DNA of 64,000 nt from Takifugu bimaculatus. Its lineage: Eukaryota > Chordata > Actinopteri > Tetraodontiformes > Tetraodontidae. The stretch lies in assembly GCA_004026145.2 (NCBI GenBank), contig CP034985.2, positions 12,847,424 to 12,911,423 of the forward strand, read 5' to 3'. The notes below the pieces were generated by a model. It was not told the DNA's origin. It saw only the letters and a list, made by a program, of their open reading frames with translations, and ran no database searches. Position 1 is the first letter of the stretch. Each line of letters opens with the position of its first letter. Made by a program: the position numbers and the translations under genes. Below are positions 1 through 13,121 of the stretch, piece after piece.

Positions 1-399
1 GTTTGGCCTTTGCCTCCAACCAGGCAGACAAGCTTCAAGACTGTCTAAAAGTCTGGACCCTGCAACCTTTGTCCTTTTCCTTGGGCGAAAAACTGGCACA
101 AAAAAGACACAAACAACTGAAATATATGCGTGTGCAGTAAAACGCCGAGTCAGCCTTCAGGGTTTTTTTACATTTAAAAATAGATGTGAGTCACCTCTAA
201 CTGCAGGTTGATGATCTCATCAGAACATTTGGCTAATTTCTGTGTGTGTGTGTTTCTTGGATGATTCCTGATGGTTCTGGCAGGGTCAGAGCAGACGGAG
301 CTGCTCTGGGTTGGTTTTGGACAGGAGCAGGAGCGGACGTGGGAACCCTCACTCCTGCTTTCCATCTGCTCCTCTATTTGGAGGCATGAGAGGTGACAA

Positions 400-401
<2 letters not shown>

Positions 402-488
<87 letters not shown>
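402..488. repeat. (GT)n microsatellite with CG tail
   Basis: About 38 uninterrupted GT units (402-478) are followed by a short CG/TG alternation (479-488). The alternating purine-pyrimidine sequence is Z-DNA prone. It creates long but meaningless poly-Val-Cys and poly-His-Thr reading frames. Confidence 0.97.
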
Positions 489-489
<1 letters not shown>

Positions 490-3046
490 CTTTCCCTGCA
501 TGTGTAAGCAGACCTGTATGAGATTTGTCTTGTGTGGCAGAATCTCCTAAAAGAATCTTTAATTTTTTCAGAATCATCAACAAGGTCCCGACAAAGTTGG
601 TTCAAAGATCAAAATCACCTCTCCCCGACCGTTCTCGGTCTGATCTTGCCCTCTCACCGGCAACAGAAGTGTGACCTCACAGGGACTCGGATACCTGCGA
701 CCCAGATGGTAGAGTGGGGGTGGGGGGGCTTCCCGAGGTCTGGTCCTCGGCATCCTTCTCTCTCATGCGAAGCTTGTTCATCTCTCGCACGCGGAGATTC
801 TGCTTTGAGGCAATTAGGAGGAGGGTGCCGAGTCACGCCGACCTTGGCTGAAGGTTCTGGTGGATTCGGTGTGACAGATTGCGTAATTTCCGCCTCATCT
901 TCCATGTGTGATCCAGCTTAAATGATCATAGCTGCACATAATGATCCTTAGACCTCAGTCCAGCAGTGTTTGGTGTGGGGTTCCTGATCATTTTAGGCCG
1001 GTTCCTGGGTCAGAGATCAGAACAAGGTCACCAGATTCTGCAGAACCCCACATCACATCTTCCTGTGAGGAAAATGATTAAAGCTCCATGTTAAGTAACA
1101 CTGAAACGCAACCTGCGTATGCGATTAAGAGCCAATTTAAAAGACCTCGGAATGATTGATGCATTTTGAAACAAGCGATGAGGTTATATCGTGCACAGGA
1201 AACGTGGCCACATGTACAATCTCATGTTAATGTGGAAATTACAGCCTCAGGTTCAGGCCTGGCCTCCAAATAAGCGGTTTTCCTGCTGGCTAAGACGTCC
1301 CAGCAGCCCCGAGCCTGCGGTCAGACGGGAGCTTCACGTCTGCTCCCTCTCTCCAACTTTTTCTGCCGTTTCTTTTAGGACATTTAATCCACGTGTTTAA
1401 GCGCAGCTCCCCGTGTTTTTTACGGCATCGATCAAATTGTCTAGAAGTGAGATGGATCGTTGCATCCGCGGGTAATAAATCTGCTCAATAATTAAAGAAG
1501 ATGGAATAAAATATCCTTATTAGGGCTTTATTACTGTCTGAACCTGAGCAGAAATCATCCCTGCATAGTTTTGTTCCTCAGGATCAAATCAAGGGTGATT
1601 AGGAAGAAACTAGCAGCTCCACAGAGTTCCATAAGGCTGGATTTGAGGTTCACTTTCACTTTGACGGAACATTTTCTCACAACTTTTTTGTTCCTGTTTT
1701 CTTCCACCTTCTCTCTGGGCTGATCCAGAATCAGCCAGTTTGATCTACATGCAACCACTGGGAGTCCTTCAACTCCAATTTTAGCATAATGCCTTTTCCT
1801 TCCTTATGTTGCTCATCTCTTCCTTGCTAGTTGTTCCTGAATAAAGCCAGCCTAAACTGAATAGCATGTTCCTTATTTCCTGATAGAAATGTTCACACCA
1901 CTCATATTTTACCCCACTTTTTGTTTTTTTTATATGCTCCAGAAAAGACCTTTGTGAAGTGATATAGAAGAAACAGAGGATGAGCGAGTGAAAGTTTCCT
2001 TTCAGAACAAGTTCAGGCCACTATTTTCCTACCTTGGCGCGCTGGAGGCAAAGATGTAGGGATTCAATAAACACATGAAATGGATACAACTGTGAGGATG
2101 AGCCGACATGCCGTCTGGAGAAAATCACATCCGTTCACTCCCACACACGTCCCCTCCTCCCCGTAATCCCGCCTCCCCTGAGTGTCTCCAAACAGGTGAC
2201 ATCCTGTGCTGAATCTGGTTCGAAATAATCTCATACAACAGATGGGTCCTTTTCCCCGAAGGCTGCCAGCCGGCCCCGCGCCGCCCCGCGCCGCGGCTGC
2301 AGGAATACGAAGAAGCAGCCCACGCCAGGCGAGCCGTCCAATTCTCATCCCAGTGCCACCAACCCTGCCGCTCCGCCAGGACGACGTCCTCTCGGTAAAT
2401 TCCAGTGGGAGCTTTGTTTCATTTCCCGCTCCTCTGAGGCGTTAACGCACCAGCGTGTTTTCTGACCGCGCCACGGTGCGGCCCCAGAGCGTCAACGCCA
2501 ACGGGAGGGGAGACGGTTGGGTGTGGACCATCACTGTGGGACTGACCAAAACCTCCAAAGCCTCTAGTCCTGGTGTTTGTTTCAAAAGTCAATCTTTAAT
2601 CAATTTAAAAGGAAGATGAATCTAATTAAAAGGTAACAACCTGTTTAATTTGGTCGCCTTTAACTTCCTGAAAAGTCAGAGAGCGCCTGGGAGGCGCTGA
2701 TTGCATGTGGAACTGCTTTTACGTGCTTTAATTACCGGCTCTGTTTGTGTTGGAGGCGAAAAAGAACAACAGAAGAAGAAAATTTGACTCCCCAGCAATT
2801 AACACCAAATGGATCCTAATCTATAAACAAGTTAAGCACCTACTTAGACTCACTTCCTGGAGGCCATCCTTCTTCAAAAGGCTCCGTAATCCATCCTTTA
2901 ACTGCTGTGTCCCTTTGTCAGACAGATCCATGATATTGTTATTTTTTTAATTATTCGTATTTGAGGGTCCTTTGTCCTTATAGCCACACGCAGGTCAAAT
3001 GTCAACAACAACAACTACATCTGCTGTGCAACTGTTGGATGTTTGG

Positions 3047-3060
3047 GCGACCTCTAGTGG
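3047..3060 (-). promoter_or_regulatory. CTCF-like motif (one mismatch)
   Basis: The minus strand reads CCACTAGAGGTCGC. This fits the CTCF core CCASYAGRKGGCRS at 13 of 14 positions. Motif match only. Confidence 0.25.
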
Positions 3061-3681
3061 CAGAAAATACATCTAGCAACTACATGAGGCGCCACAGGTC
3101 ACACTCTGGGAACATCATGCACCCGGTTCTGTGACCATTTTGCCAGTGTTACACAAGCAGCATCCGAATTTAACTTCGCTTTAATTGTCATTTGACCATG
3201 TGCTATAGCGCTGGTTAGCACTCCTTTTTGAACGTTCTCCTAAAGTCTTTATAGATGCTCAGAGCAACTCACATTTCAAGACACCTGATTTAATGAAGCC
3301 GATAGTACGTGTGACATTTCCTGTTGCTCACAATGATGGTGTCACAGACCCACAAGGATTTCCTAGGTTCCAGAATTCCCTCCGCGCCCGTGAATTCCCA
3401 TTAATGAATGTCAGCATCATCGATGCTCTTTTATCACGATTGCAATGCTAATCTAACCGTCTCACGGCTGTAATCTTATATCAGAGGGCCACTGTGCAAG
3501 AACAGTAGTGACCTTCTCGTCTGCTCACGTTGGGATTAGGAAGGACGTGAATTCCTCAAATGCTTGAACTGTTTTATTTTGGCAATAAATAACATCTCCG
3601 TTTGTGGGAACAGCTGTGGCCTTTTGATAAGCCTGAACTGAAGTTTTAGCGATGTCATGGTGATACTCACCTGTATGTGCA

Positions 3682-3700
3682 TGTGTGTGTGTGTGCGTGC

Positions 3701-3761
<61 letters not shown>
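3682..3761. repeat. (TG)n microsatellite
   Basis: A TG array with GC and GA interruptions near its left end. Imperfect TG continues to about 3792. Confidence 0.96.
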
Positions 3762-3762
<1 letters not shown>

Positions 3763-3897
3763 ACATCTGTGTGTGCACATGTGTGTGTGTGCATCCTGTC
3801 AGAGAGAGTGAGACTGTAGAAGCTCATTGCATCCTAAATTAATCACAGTGCTTCTTTAATGTCTATTGTCTGCTGAGGCAGCTCTAAACTTGGAGTG

Positions 3898-3901
<4 letters not shown>

Positions 3902-3980
<79 letters not shown>
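3902..3980. repeat. (TG)n microsatellite
   Basis: An uninterrupted TG array of about 39 units, only 140 bp from the preceding array. Confidence 0.97.
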
Positions 3981-3982
<2 letters not shown>

Positions 3983-4457
3983 CATGCAGGAAGTTCAGCA
4001 AAGTTAAACATCTCTCCAGTGTCCTTTTTTGTCCTCTCTTTGTCTCCTCCTCCGACTCCTAATCTGGATCTTTTTTTTATTTCTCCATCAATCCCCTGTC
4101 CTCCTGCTCATGTCAGACTCCTGCTATCTCATTAATATACGAATAAATTCTCCCTCCTGTTGCAGACAGGTCTTAGTAAGACTAGTAAGAAGAACATTAC
4201 ATGCTGCTTGAATAAAAATACCTGACAATTTCAGGAATCTTTGTTTTGGAAAAGCATAAAATGAAACTAATGAATTCTGTGTGAACATGCGGGTCAGTTT
4301 CCCACCATCGACTGCCATTTTTCTGAATTATTTTCAAACTTTTTGTTGAAAAAGTAGAAAACGGTCATATTTTTATGAGGATTTTTTTTCACCATAGGGA
4401 GAAAGGTTCAGGATACTCCAGGCCTGCTAACATGGACCAATAAAAGCCTTGGATTGC

Positions 4458-4459
<2 letters not shown>

Positions 4460-4505
<46 letters not shown>
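4460..4505. repeat. (TG)n microsatellite
   Basis: An uninterrupted TG array of about 22 units. Confidence 0.96.
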
Positions 4506-4507
<2 letters not shown>

Positions 4508-4610
4508 GAGGTGACCGATCGACTACCGTGTTCGCTGCCACACAGATTACAGTCAAGCTTGTCCGTATCAATTATTGGTCACAGATAAGTGGGACATGGT
4601 TCCACACAAA

Positions 4611-4634
4611 CACACACACACACACACACACACA
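4611..4634. repeat. (CA)n microsatellite
   Basis: A CA array of 12 units. It lies about 105 bp from the TG array at 4460-4505 and is its reverse complement, so the pair could fold into an inverted repeat. Confidence 0.95.
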
Positions 4635-6740
4635 TGATCATCTACCTCACATTCAGCTGCTTCCATAACAACATTTGACTCCCAGTCAAAAGCGTCTAAA
4701 TTCTTCAGCCTGAGGAAGTTTTCTCATTTTCTCTTTTTAACTTCAGTCAAAAATGTTTCCTTCAAGCTCCTTAAAAAACGCTGTTTGAATGTGGTCGGAA
4801 CCCCCCAAAAAAAAGTGTGCGGTGCAAGAAGAGGAGAGGTTCAGACCCACGCGAAGAGTCTGCAGGACAATTAGCCATAAAACACGACGAGAGTGACAGA
4901 GGCAAGAGCGGACCTGTGGGGGATGATATCATGGTCCTCCTAATGCGCCATCTGGAGTAATGGCTTTCTGACCGAGCCCCGAGCCACCGCCATTTAATGA
5001 TTTATTGACGGTGGCGTGCCTCATGGCCGCACAACTACATTAAAGCTCATAATCACGCCACCGTCGTATCAGAGTTCCATGCAAATGAAAGAGAGGCTGC
5101 CAGATGGTGAGAATTTGACAACAAACCGCTAAAAAAAAGGACATGCCACCATCGGAATTATGGGGGGAAAAATCCTTGAACGCCACATGTGGCAGGTCAG
5201 GTGGAGCATCAGTAACCAGCCAACCCCCCCCCTCCCGGACACACACTGGACTGGTGGTGGTGTCCAGTGTCAGGTGAGACCTCCAGAGTTTTTGAAGGTT
5301 GGGTTTCATCCCCAGCAGGATGGGCCGCACCACTGGCCCGGGGCTTTGACCCGACCTCTGTGCTGGGTCCTTCCCAATCAAAAGATACCTGATTAGCTCA
5401 TATGACCAGGAGGGGCCAGGACACACCGATGACCTTATATGACCTTTCAGGAGACGTTAAACTTCCCAGAATTCCTAACTTCTCAGCACTCTTCCCCTGT
5501 AGGAACATGTACGACTTCATTAAATTCTACCTGAACTCTGCATGAACCTTTAACCCGCCCCCACAAACCTCCTTCCTGGCTCCAGATGATGGAGCCAACA
5601 GAAGATGGCAGCTCCCACTCCCAGCACCATTTAACTTCCTGCCACAGTGATTTCGTTCCTGACTTTAATAACTGAGGAATTCCAGGTCGGGTTGAGAACC
5701 ACCTGAGTTGCTGGATACCCTTCAGCCATGCCGGGATCTCCTCCAGCAGAGTTGCTCCGTGTCCTCGGGGGACTCCAGCAGGTGCCCACATGGCCACGCG
5801 CCATCCGAAGGGTTTCACGGAACAAAAACACAGCGGCGGAGCGCCGGAGAGTAAAAGCATGTGTGCACGTTCCAAAACCGAAACGTCACATCTGCGTTAA
5901 AGGTAAACACGGAGGCGCTTTCCGCTCATTCCCGGTGAAACCATCAGCCAGGATTCTTCTGTTTCACACACAACGGTCTCAGATCAAGGACATCGTCCAC
6001 GTCTGAGGACCGACTGAACCAGAGCGAACGCGCTATTGAGCCCAAAGAGACAAAGAGCCTGCTGGGCTTCCCGAGCTGGAGGTGAAGACTGGCAGCAGCC
6101 GCTTGATAAATGGGTTATAGCAGGCGGGGGGATGATCTAGGGATGGTAAATGAACGGCTGAAGACGGCCTCCCATCCTCCCAGGCCCGTCATAAACACAA
6201 CACTTCATCTTATTAACGTCCCCCCCGGTGATTACGAGCAAATTAGCCAGTGGCTGAGTTCTGCTCAAACTTCATTTATCTTGTCTTTAGTGCGCAGACG
6301 CACAGATAATCTGCCAATCGGATGAACCTGGCAGCCCAAGTCCTCGTTTGTGGCGTTGATCTAAAGTTTCCGTGGGCCTCGCTAATTAAAAGATCGACAT
6401 CTTACAGGTATGCCTGGTGGAGGGAGCCGTGAGGACGCCGTAGTTAATTTCCCAGACTGCTCCTGTGTGGCTTCAAATTGCAGCAATTGGATTTTAATCT
6501 GTGTACCACTGATTAGTTATTTGGCTCCTTAGCCACCGCGTAATTTGTTCCACAACAGAGAGCAGACCGGGCATGTGGGCTCCCCATGTGTACAGTAGGA
6601 GCAGAAGCGTGCTGGGACACAAGCGCACGTGCATGAGGGGAAAAAAGGGACACATGGGGGCGCAGACAGAGAGAGGCAACAAATAAAAGCATCGGGGGCC
6701 CTCTCATGGTGGCTCTGAAGCCTGCAGTATAGCAGAGAGA

Positions 6741-6808
6741 GAGTGAGTGAGTGAGTGAGTGAGTGAGTGAGTGAGTGAGTGAGTGAGTGAGTGAGTGAGT
6801 GAGTGAGT
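6741..6808. repeat. (GAGT)n tetranucleotide repeat
   Basis: Seventeen uninterrupted GAGT units, preceded by a short GA run. Confidence 0.97.
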
Positions 6809-7053
6809 GTTTTCCAGCCAGAGGTCAAGAGGTCAGCAGGGGGCAGAGAAGAGAATAGTTATTTAAGATATATTAAGATATACCGAATGAGAGGAAAATT
6901 AACAAATTCATTTATTTCCCACACACTGAACATATATAATTTAATGCAACGTTTTCCTGAATTATCTGGCAGGTGACATATTGCGGATGATTATGGCTTC
7001 CTCTTTCCCACACACACTTCTTATGAGCTCGTTGGTGCGCTGCGCGTGTTCCA

Positions 7054-7067
7054 CCACTAGGTGGCAA
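7054..7067 (+). promoter_or_regulatory. CTCF-like motif
   Basis: CCACTAGGTGGCAA matches the CTCF core CCASYAGRKGGCRS at 13 of 14 positions. The mismatch is the last base. No occupancy evidence is available. Confidence 0.3.
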
Positions 7068-8216
7068 CAGCGCTCCGACTCGTGTCCCACTTTTACTTCC
7101 GCTGCTTAAACCCGCATGTTTTTAATTGAACCTCATGAGGATTCAGGCAACTTTCTCGTGGAATAAAGTAGCACGATGTGAAGAATACATTTAAAATGTG
7201 ACAGAGCAAACTTTTCTTTGGCTTCTTTTATCATTGGAAAACTCCATTAGCTGCAAACAACCACCAGACAATCAGGGGGATTTATAAATAAATAATGTGT
7301 ATTTCTGCATTTTGTCTGCCATTTTCGTAGATTCATCCTTGTTTGTCATGGCAACAGCAGCATGTGTGGGCAGAGTTACTCCCTAAAGAGCATAAATATC
7401 AATGTGACTTAAAAAAGAGAGAGAGAGAGGAGGTGTATGACACGATTTTGTCAGCAACCTGAGCAGCCTAATGAAAAAAGAACCCCCCCCCCAAAAAAAA
7501 AACCCATCTGAAAGTGCTGTCAGAAGCCAGGAAATTGAGTTTTACTGTAGCTGCTGCCTCTCACTGAGAGGGGGAGGAACCAGCACCATGAGCTGCAGGA
7601 GTGTTTGTCAGGGATGCTAATTGTCCAACTGCAGCAAGATGACGGGTTACATGACAGCAGAGCTCCTCCACACTGATCGTTTCATTCAAGAACTTTAAAT
7701 CAGCTGCTAAAGGAGTGCGGGCGCTGTTGTCCGCCGTCACTGCTGCCACCAGGCACCAGGTTAATTGGCAGGAAACCCAAAGCTAACAAAGCTAAAGCTA
7801 ACGGCAGGACGACAAATGGAATCCTTCTCTTACAGGTGTCGTCTCCTTTGACCCCGAGCTGAGTCAGACCTTCATCAGAACTCAGTCCTCACCTTCGGTT
7901 GTACCGTTGACAGAAGGATCGGCATGTGGACGTTCTGAAAGGAGGCGTCAGAGCGGGAACTTTTGACCTTTAATGGCTACATGAGGTGACATTTGTGAGG
8001 ACTGAAGCACAGCAGGATGGACCGTATTTGACTCAAGATGAGACAGACACACCTGATGTTAGCCTGGAATTATGTCAGCGTGATTCCGACAGGGGTCAAC
8101 GGCTTCCTCTTCTTTTCCGTGTCTCCAGACGGATCCATAAGCATGTCAGAGGTGTGATTTCCCCGGGGCGACGTCCAGTGGCTCACTGGGAGCCGAGAGG
8201 CTTTAATCCCAAACAA

Positions 8217-8257
8217 CTCCTGACCAGATCTCTCCATCCGTGAGATCTGGTCAGGAG
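8217..8257. repeat. perfect 16-bp inverted repeat (hairpin)
   Basis: The arm CTCCTGACCAGATCTC (8217-8232) is followed by a 9-nt spacer and its exact reverse complement (8242-8257). It is in gene-free DNA. The stem is too short for a microRNA precursor. It could be a decayed mobile-element end or a cruciform-forming site. Confidence 0.9.
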
Positions 8258-9209
8258 GGACAGCATGATCTTCCCGATAGCATCTTGCTAACCGTCTCCC
8301 AGAGTTCAGACTGAGCCTGAAGTAAATTCATCTCTTACGGCGCCCTCCCCGAAGGCACAGCTAAATAGTTTCTGGGCCGATTTGATTTTCACACCAGATG
8401 GAAACATTGATTGAAGGAACTGAGCTTTCCCACAGCTCCAACCTGTTGACTCTCAGCTGATGGCTTTTTTCCCTTCACTCACAATATTATTCCTCCTTTC
8501 AAGGTTGTTGCCTTTCAACAGCCTTGAAAAAAAGAAAAGGAGCTTATCCAACATATAATAATATATGTATAATGCACAAAGAAGATAAGAGAGGTGTCAT
8601 TAGCATAGCTTTGAATGTCAGCTGTTGACGCTAAGCTTTGTTCCCGTCTGTATTCTCATCACAGACATGTCGGCACGTCTTGGAAACGGACCTTTCCCAA
8701 GTGTTGTGAATACACCTCTTTTCACAGCAGGAACTATTCATTTACCCAGGAATTTAACTTAAAAACTCTGGAGTTGGGAGGGAGCTTGTTAGATTCCCTG
8801 GAATTCTTCCGAGTCTGTGGAGGGGCATCCGAAGAGCTTGGTGAGGTTATGTTTTTGCATCCAAACAGAGATGAAGATGTTCAAAAACACTTGGAATAAT
8901 CTCTTGCTTCCCATAAAGGAAGCACCGATACCTCAGCGCCCAAATGGGCAAGCGTATTTCTGTTTTTTTAATTATTCAGTAGTTTTCTCTTAACTGCATT
9001 CATTATTCAGAAGTGAGGAACCTTTTCGTGTTTGGCAAAACCCATTATCTGCATTATTCCTACACTTCCCTGGCGCAGTTGTTAACCTTTGACCCCTGGC
9101 ATTCCCCCTCCTGCACACCTCTTCTTAATCAGACCACAGTGGCGGGCTCTTAGCGACGATGTTTACTCGTTTCCTTTGCACTCTGTGAGAGGCGCCTTGA
9201 ACTGACGAT

Positions 9210-9242
<33 letters not shown>

Positions 9243-9269
9243 GCACACACACACACACACACACACACA
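9210..9269. repeat. (CA)n microsatellite
   Basis: A CA array with a short CGCACGCA interruption in the middle. Confidence 0.96.
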
Positions 9270-9568
9270 TTTCAATGGACATTAAATCATACAATCAGTC
9301 CCCCTCTGAGAAGTTCAAAAGCCCTGGTGAGCCCCTCCAGGCTCTTTAAGCCAATCACCAGCCTTGTTTTTTTCCCTCACAGTTTTACAAGAAGACGTTG
9401 ATCAGGCAGACGGGAGGTGAACATCTGAAAACGTCAGTGATGACACAGTAACACTGCTGCCAGAATGTTCACATCTGGGCTCCCCCAGGACTGGAGGCTT
9501 TTGGACATAAGAAGATCCAAACACCACTGGATGGCCTTAGAAGGTGCTATCACTCTCTCACACACAAG

Positions 9569-9570
<2 letters not shown>

Positions 9571-9629
<59 letters not shown>
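9571..9629. repeat. (CA)n microsatellite
   Basis: An uninterrupted CA array of about 29 units. Confidence 0.97.
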
Positions 9630-9631
<2 letters not shown>

Positions 9632-12183
9632 CTATCAGCCACAAGAGTAATTTTAGGTCCTTCAGCACAGACTCGTTTCTCTGGGAGGAGAGTCATTTAG
9701 GGCTGTCTGTGAGCTCTTCCTTGTCATCACTTCTTATCTTCTTCAAATCCAATTCCTGTCCTTTGTTTCCTTTTCCATTTAAGACCGTAAAAGAGATTTA
9801 GGGCCTGTTCTTAGGCCTTTAATGGTGCCATCAGACTCTTAACTTTACTGAAGCTGACCTGCATTGATGCTGGCGGAGCAGAGAATGCAGAAGGTTCTGG
9901 GTCTCTCCCCCAAAAAGAGTTCTTTAAAATCTGTCAGACTCCTCTCGCCTATCTTAACCTGGCTGACCTTATCAGCACACCTCCCTCAGCCGTGTTGCCA
10001 GGGAAACGTGACTCTCTGAAGACGTGTGGGAGGATGATGTGCAGAATTGGATGGGGTGGATGGAAAAAGGTGAGAGATTGGTGTGGGTTGGTAATGAAAA
10101 ACTCCCAATGTTCTCCTACCCAGCCCGATTGGCAGTCCAGTGACTCTATGTCCAATTAGGCTGCACACTGCCTAATTTTCAGTCAGAGTCCCTCTAATGA
10201 GTCCTTTGGGATTAATTTGTTCTGTTCACGGCTAGTTCTTCCACAGGAACCTTCTCCAAGATCCTCTGTGCTCCGTTCAAGAGCTTTGGTACCAGGAACA
10301 GCTGTTGAAAGATGGACCGATAATGTGGTTCAGGTCCTTCCATGTCGTCGATGGTGACTCAAGATCTAGATGGTTTAATGTTGAGCAACGGCTAAAAAAG
10401 CAGATAAGCTCTGGAAGACTGGAGGCTAATGCCGTAAACCATTGAAAATGTAGCCTGTAAAAGAGTATTCGAGCTCTGAAATTACAGCAATATCCATGTG
10501 GCCGTACTGTAAAAGACCTCCACATATAGCGAGGTCTTCAGTTGGTCTTCAGATAAAGACACACGGATCCAACAGGATATTGGATCTGGTGCCGGAGCAG
10601 CGATGGTGAGGTTTGATCACAAACATAATGGCTCCTAGATAAAGAACAGCTGATGGATGCTACAGATGGAATGTTGGAGCTCCTTCCTGGGTCTTTTTCT
10701 CTTCACTCTCGTCCTGAAGGTGCCGTTAGCCATAGCATATTAGCGCTAGCATGAACATCGTCTACGTTGTTTGTGAGGTTTGTTCATGTCCTATCAGCCG
10801 TCTAATCCTCTACCAATTACACGACTCCGAGTACTTCTGAGGGTTTCCTCCTCGTCACCGCAGCCTCCACCTGCTCGCTCTTGGGGTCGTAACAGGCTGC
10901 GCTGCTAAACTGAAGCCGGACAGCAAAGCGTTAACTGGCAGTCGCTGCTGCAGCAGCGTAATGAGGGAGGCTGTAGGGAGGCGGCCCACCTGTATCCATC
11001 TGGAGGCTTGGTGACCATAATTATCCTGATGAGGAAGACTCGTGCACGGCTCTGGAAAGTGTCTTGGCATTATTACAGCTTTATCATTCAAGAACAAACC
11101 AAAGAAAAAAACCTTTAATGCTTTTAATGTCAATTTAACAAAATATATACTATAAATGATGAGTGCAATGCATTCATCCCCTAGCAAAACAGATTTAGGG
11201 ATCTGCTGCCTGATCCGTAACCTCCTGGATTCCTCCACCACCCAGTGCTTCCCAGTTCACTGGGGCTGACCAGTTGCCCCCCATGAGCAGAGCTGTGCCA
11301 CCGCAGCAGCTTCAAGCCGATTCCTCGGGTCATTTTGCCTTTTTGGCGTTTGTCTGTGGTTCCAGCCAAACTCGATGGGATGCTCGTTACCAACAAACAC
11401 CTCATCCTCCCGCATCCATGCAGTCATCCGGTCGCTCCTGTGAAGTCCAGATCGGTCCAGCATTCACAGGGCTCAGTGGGGGAAAGGAACCATCTGCTGT
11501 AGTGGCGTCCTCATCCCTCATCGAGAGGATTGTTTATGATTGGAACTCAGCTCTCAGTCAGGAACGCCATCATCCTCAATGAGTTACAGCTTTCTCCTCC
11601 GCATTTCCCAGGATGCACTCTGACAGCCACAGGCCACCTGTCAAAGGTTGCTGTAAAGATCAAGTCAATAAAATATCTATACGGTTGTCACTTTGCTGGT
11701 CTGTCAACCCTCCCGAACAGGCATAATTGGCGGGTCAGAGTTGGCTGGCAACACGGATCAGAGGAGGCGACGCGACGCATCAAAGCCTTGAAATCCATGG
11801 GAAATATCCATGGCAACACGTCTGCCGAGCTTTTTTAAGGTCTCTCTGAAGCGTCTAATTGACTGGGACATAGAAACACCAGAAGAAGACAGGGGCGCAC
11901 CTTCATCCTTTGAACTTTGTTTGAGCATCTGGAAAATACATGAATATATTAGAACCCCGCTGTTCCCTGCAGCGTCCCGCAGCGCAGTCAAGTCGCGCAT
12001 GCAGAGCCGTCATCAGCTTTATTAGCTTCACCTTAGGAAAGAGATGAAGAGAAAGGCCCAGTTTAAGGATGGTCACGCCCGTGGGAGGGGTCCCGGGCAG
12101 GACGCTCAACTGCTGCTCCCACATTCAGCCGTCTTAAAGGTCAAACCGTTCAAATTTCAGATGCAGGATGAAAGAAGCACAAA

Positions 12184-12186
<3 letters not shown>

Positions 12187-12266
<80 letters not shown>
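12187..12266. repeat. (TG)n microsatellite
   Basis: An uninterrupted TG array of about 40 units, the longest clean dinucleotide repeat in the window. Confidence 0.97.
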
Positions 12267-12270
<4 letters not shown>

Positions 12271-13095
12271 TTTAGTCCTTTCTGTTTGTAGCATTGGGTG
12301 TACTTTTCGTACTCGTCTTACCTGTGTCCCCTGGAGCTCCTCAGAACATCAACGCAGATGGTTCATTCAGACATTTATTGTTTTATTCCTCTTTCCTGTT
12401 GCAGATGGTTGTTTTCCATCTGGGGGGGAGTTTTATTTGATTTTGTTAACCATTTTATTGCCTTTATTGCTGCGATTTTCCTGTTCTGACCCACGTCTTG
12501 TGGCTGTGGGGGTTTATTGGAGTCTCTTTATCGCTATTTTTCTGGCTTTATCTTCTGTTGACTGATTTTTTTACAGCATACACACAATCTGTGATAAAAG
12601 AAACGAGGATGGCTAATGAGGAATCACATAACGGCATTTGTCATGTAGGTGCTGTTTAAGGTTGAGATCTTGGGTGAGAGGAACAACCTGCAAAGAAAGA
12701 GGTATTTTACAGCCGTGCTAATTTCATTCTTCAACCCTCGGCACTCTGCTCTGAACGACGATATTTTCCACGTCTTATATGCCTCTCCTGATTAAAATAC
12801 TTTATCTGAGAAGAGCAGGAACGTGGGGCCCGACAGCAACCTGGTCGCTGAGATGGATGGAGACATGAGGGGAATAAAAAGGACGTGGCCGTTCTGCTTG
12901 CTTTTGTATTGTTAGCGTGTTCTCCACTTCCCGGGTAACTGTGTCGGAGATGTTGGTCACATGTTTGAAGCTGCTAACGTGCAGAGCGGATGCTTGTTTG
13001 CAGCTCCAGCGTGACCCTGGTAAAGCAGCTAATGCTCCAGCTGCAGGCTGAAGAGATTACAGCAGTGGTCCCCAGCTCATTGTACGACAGAAGCA

Positions 13096-13121
13096 GGGTC
13101 AGGGGTCAGGGTCAGGGATCA
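13096..13121 (+). repeat. GGGTCA short tandem / nuclear-receptor-like half-sites
   Basis: GGGTCA occurs at 13096, 13103 and 13109, followed by GGATCA. The first two copies are separated by one base (DR1 geometry). DR1 elements are bound by PPAR/RXR, HNF4 and COUP-TF families. It may equally be a chance short tandem repeat 2.5 kb upstream of kcnk13. Confidence 0.35.

Noticed and set aside
174..605. Open frames of poly-His-Thr or poly-Val-Cys
   Set aside because: They are produced by the (GT)n repeat. The same applies to frames at 3525-3827, 3905-4135, 9434-9801 and 12044-12565.
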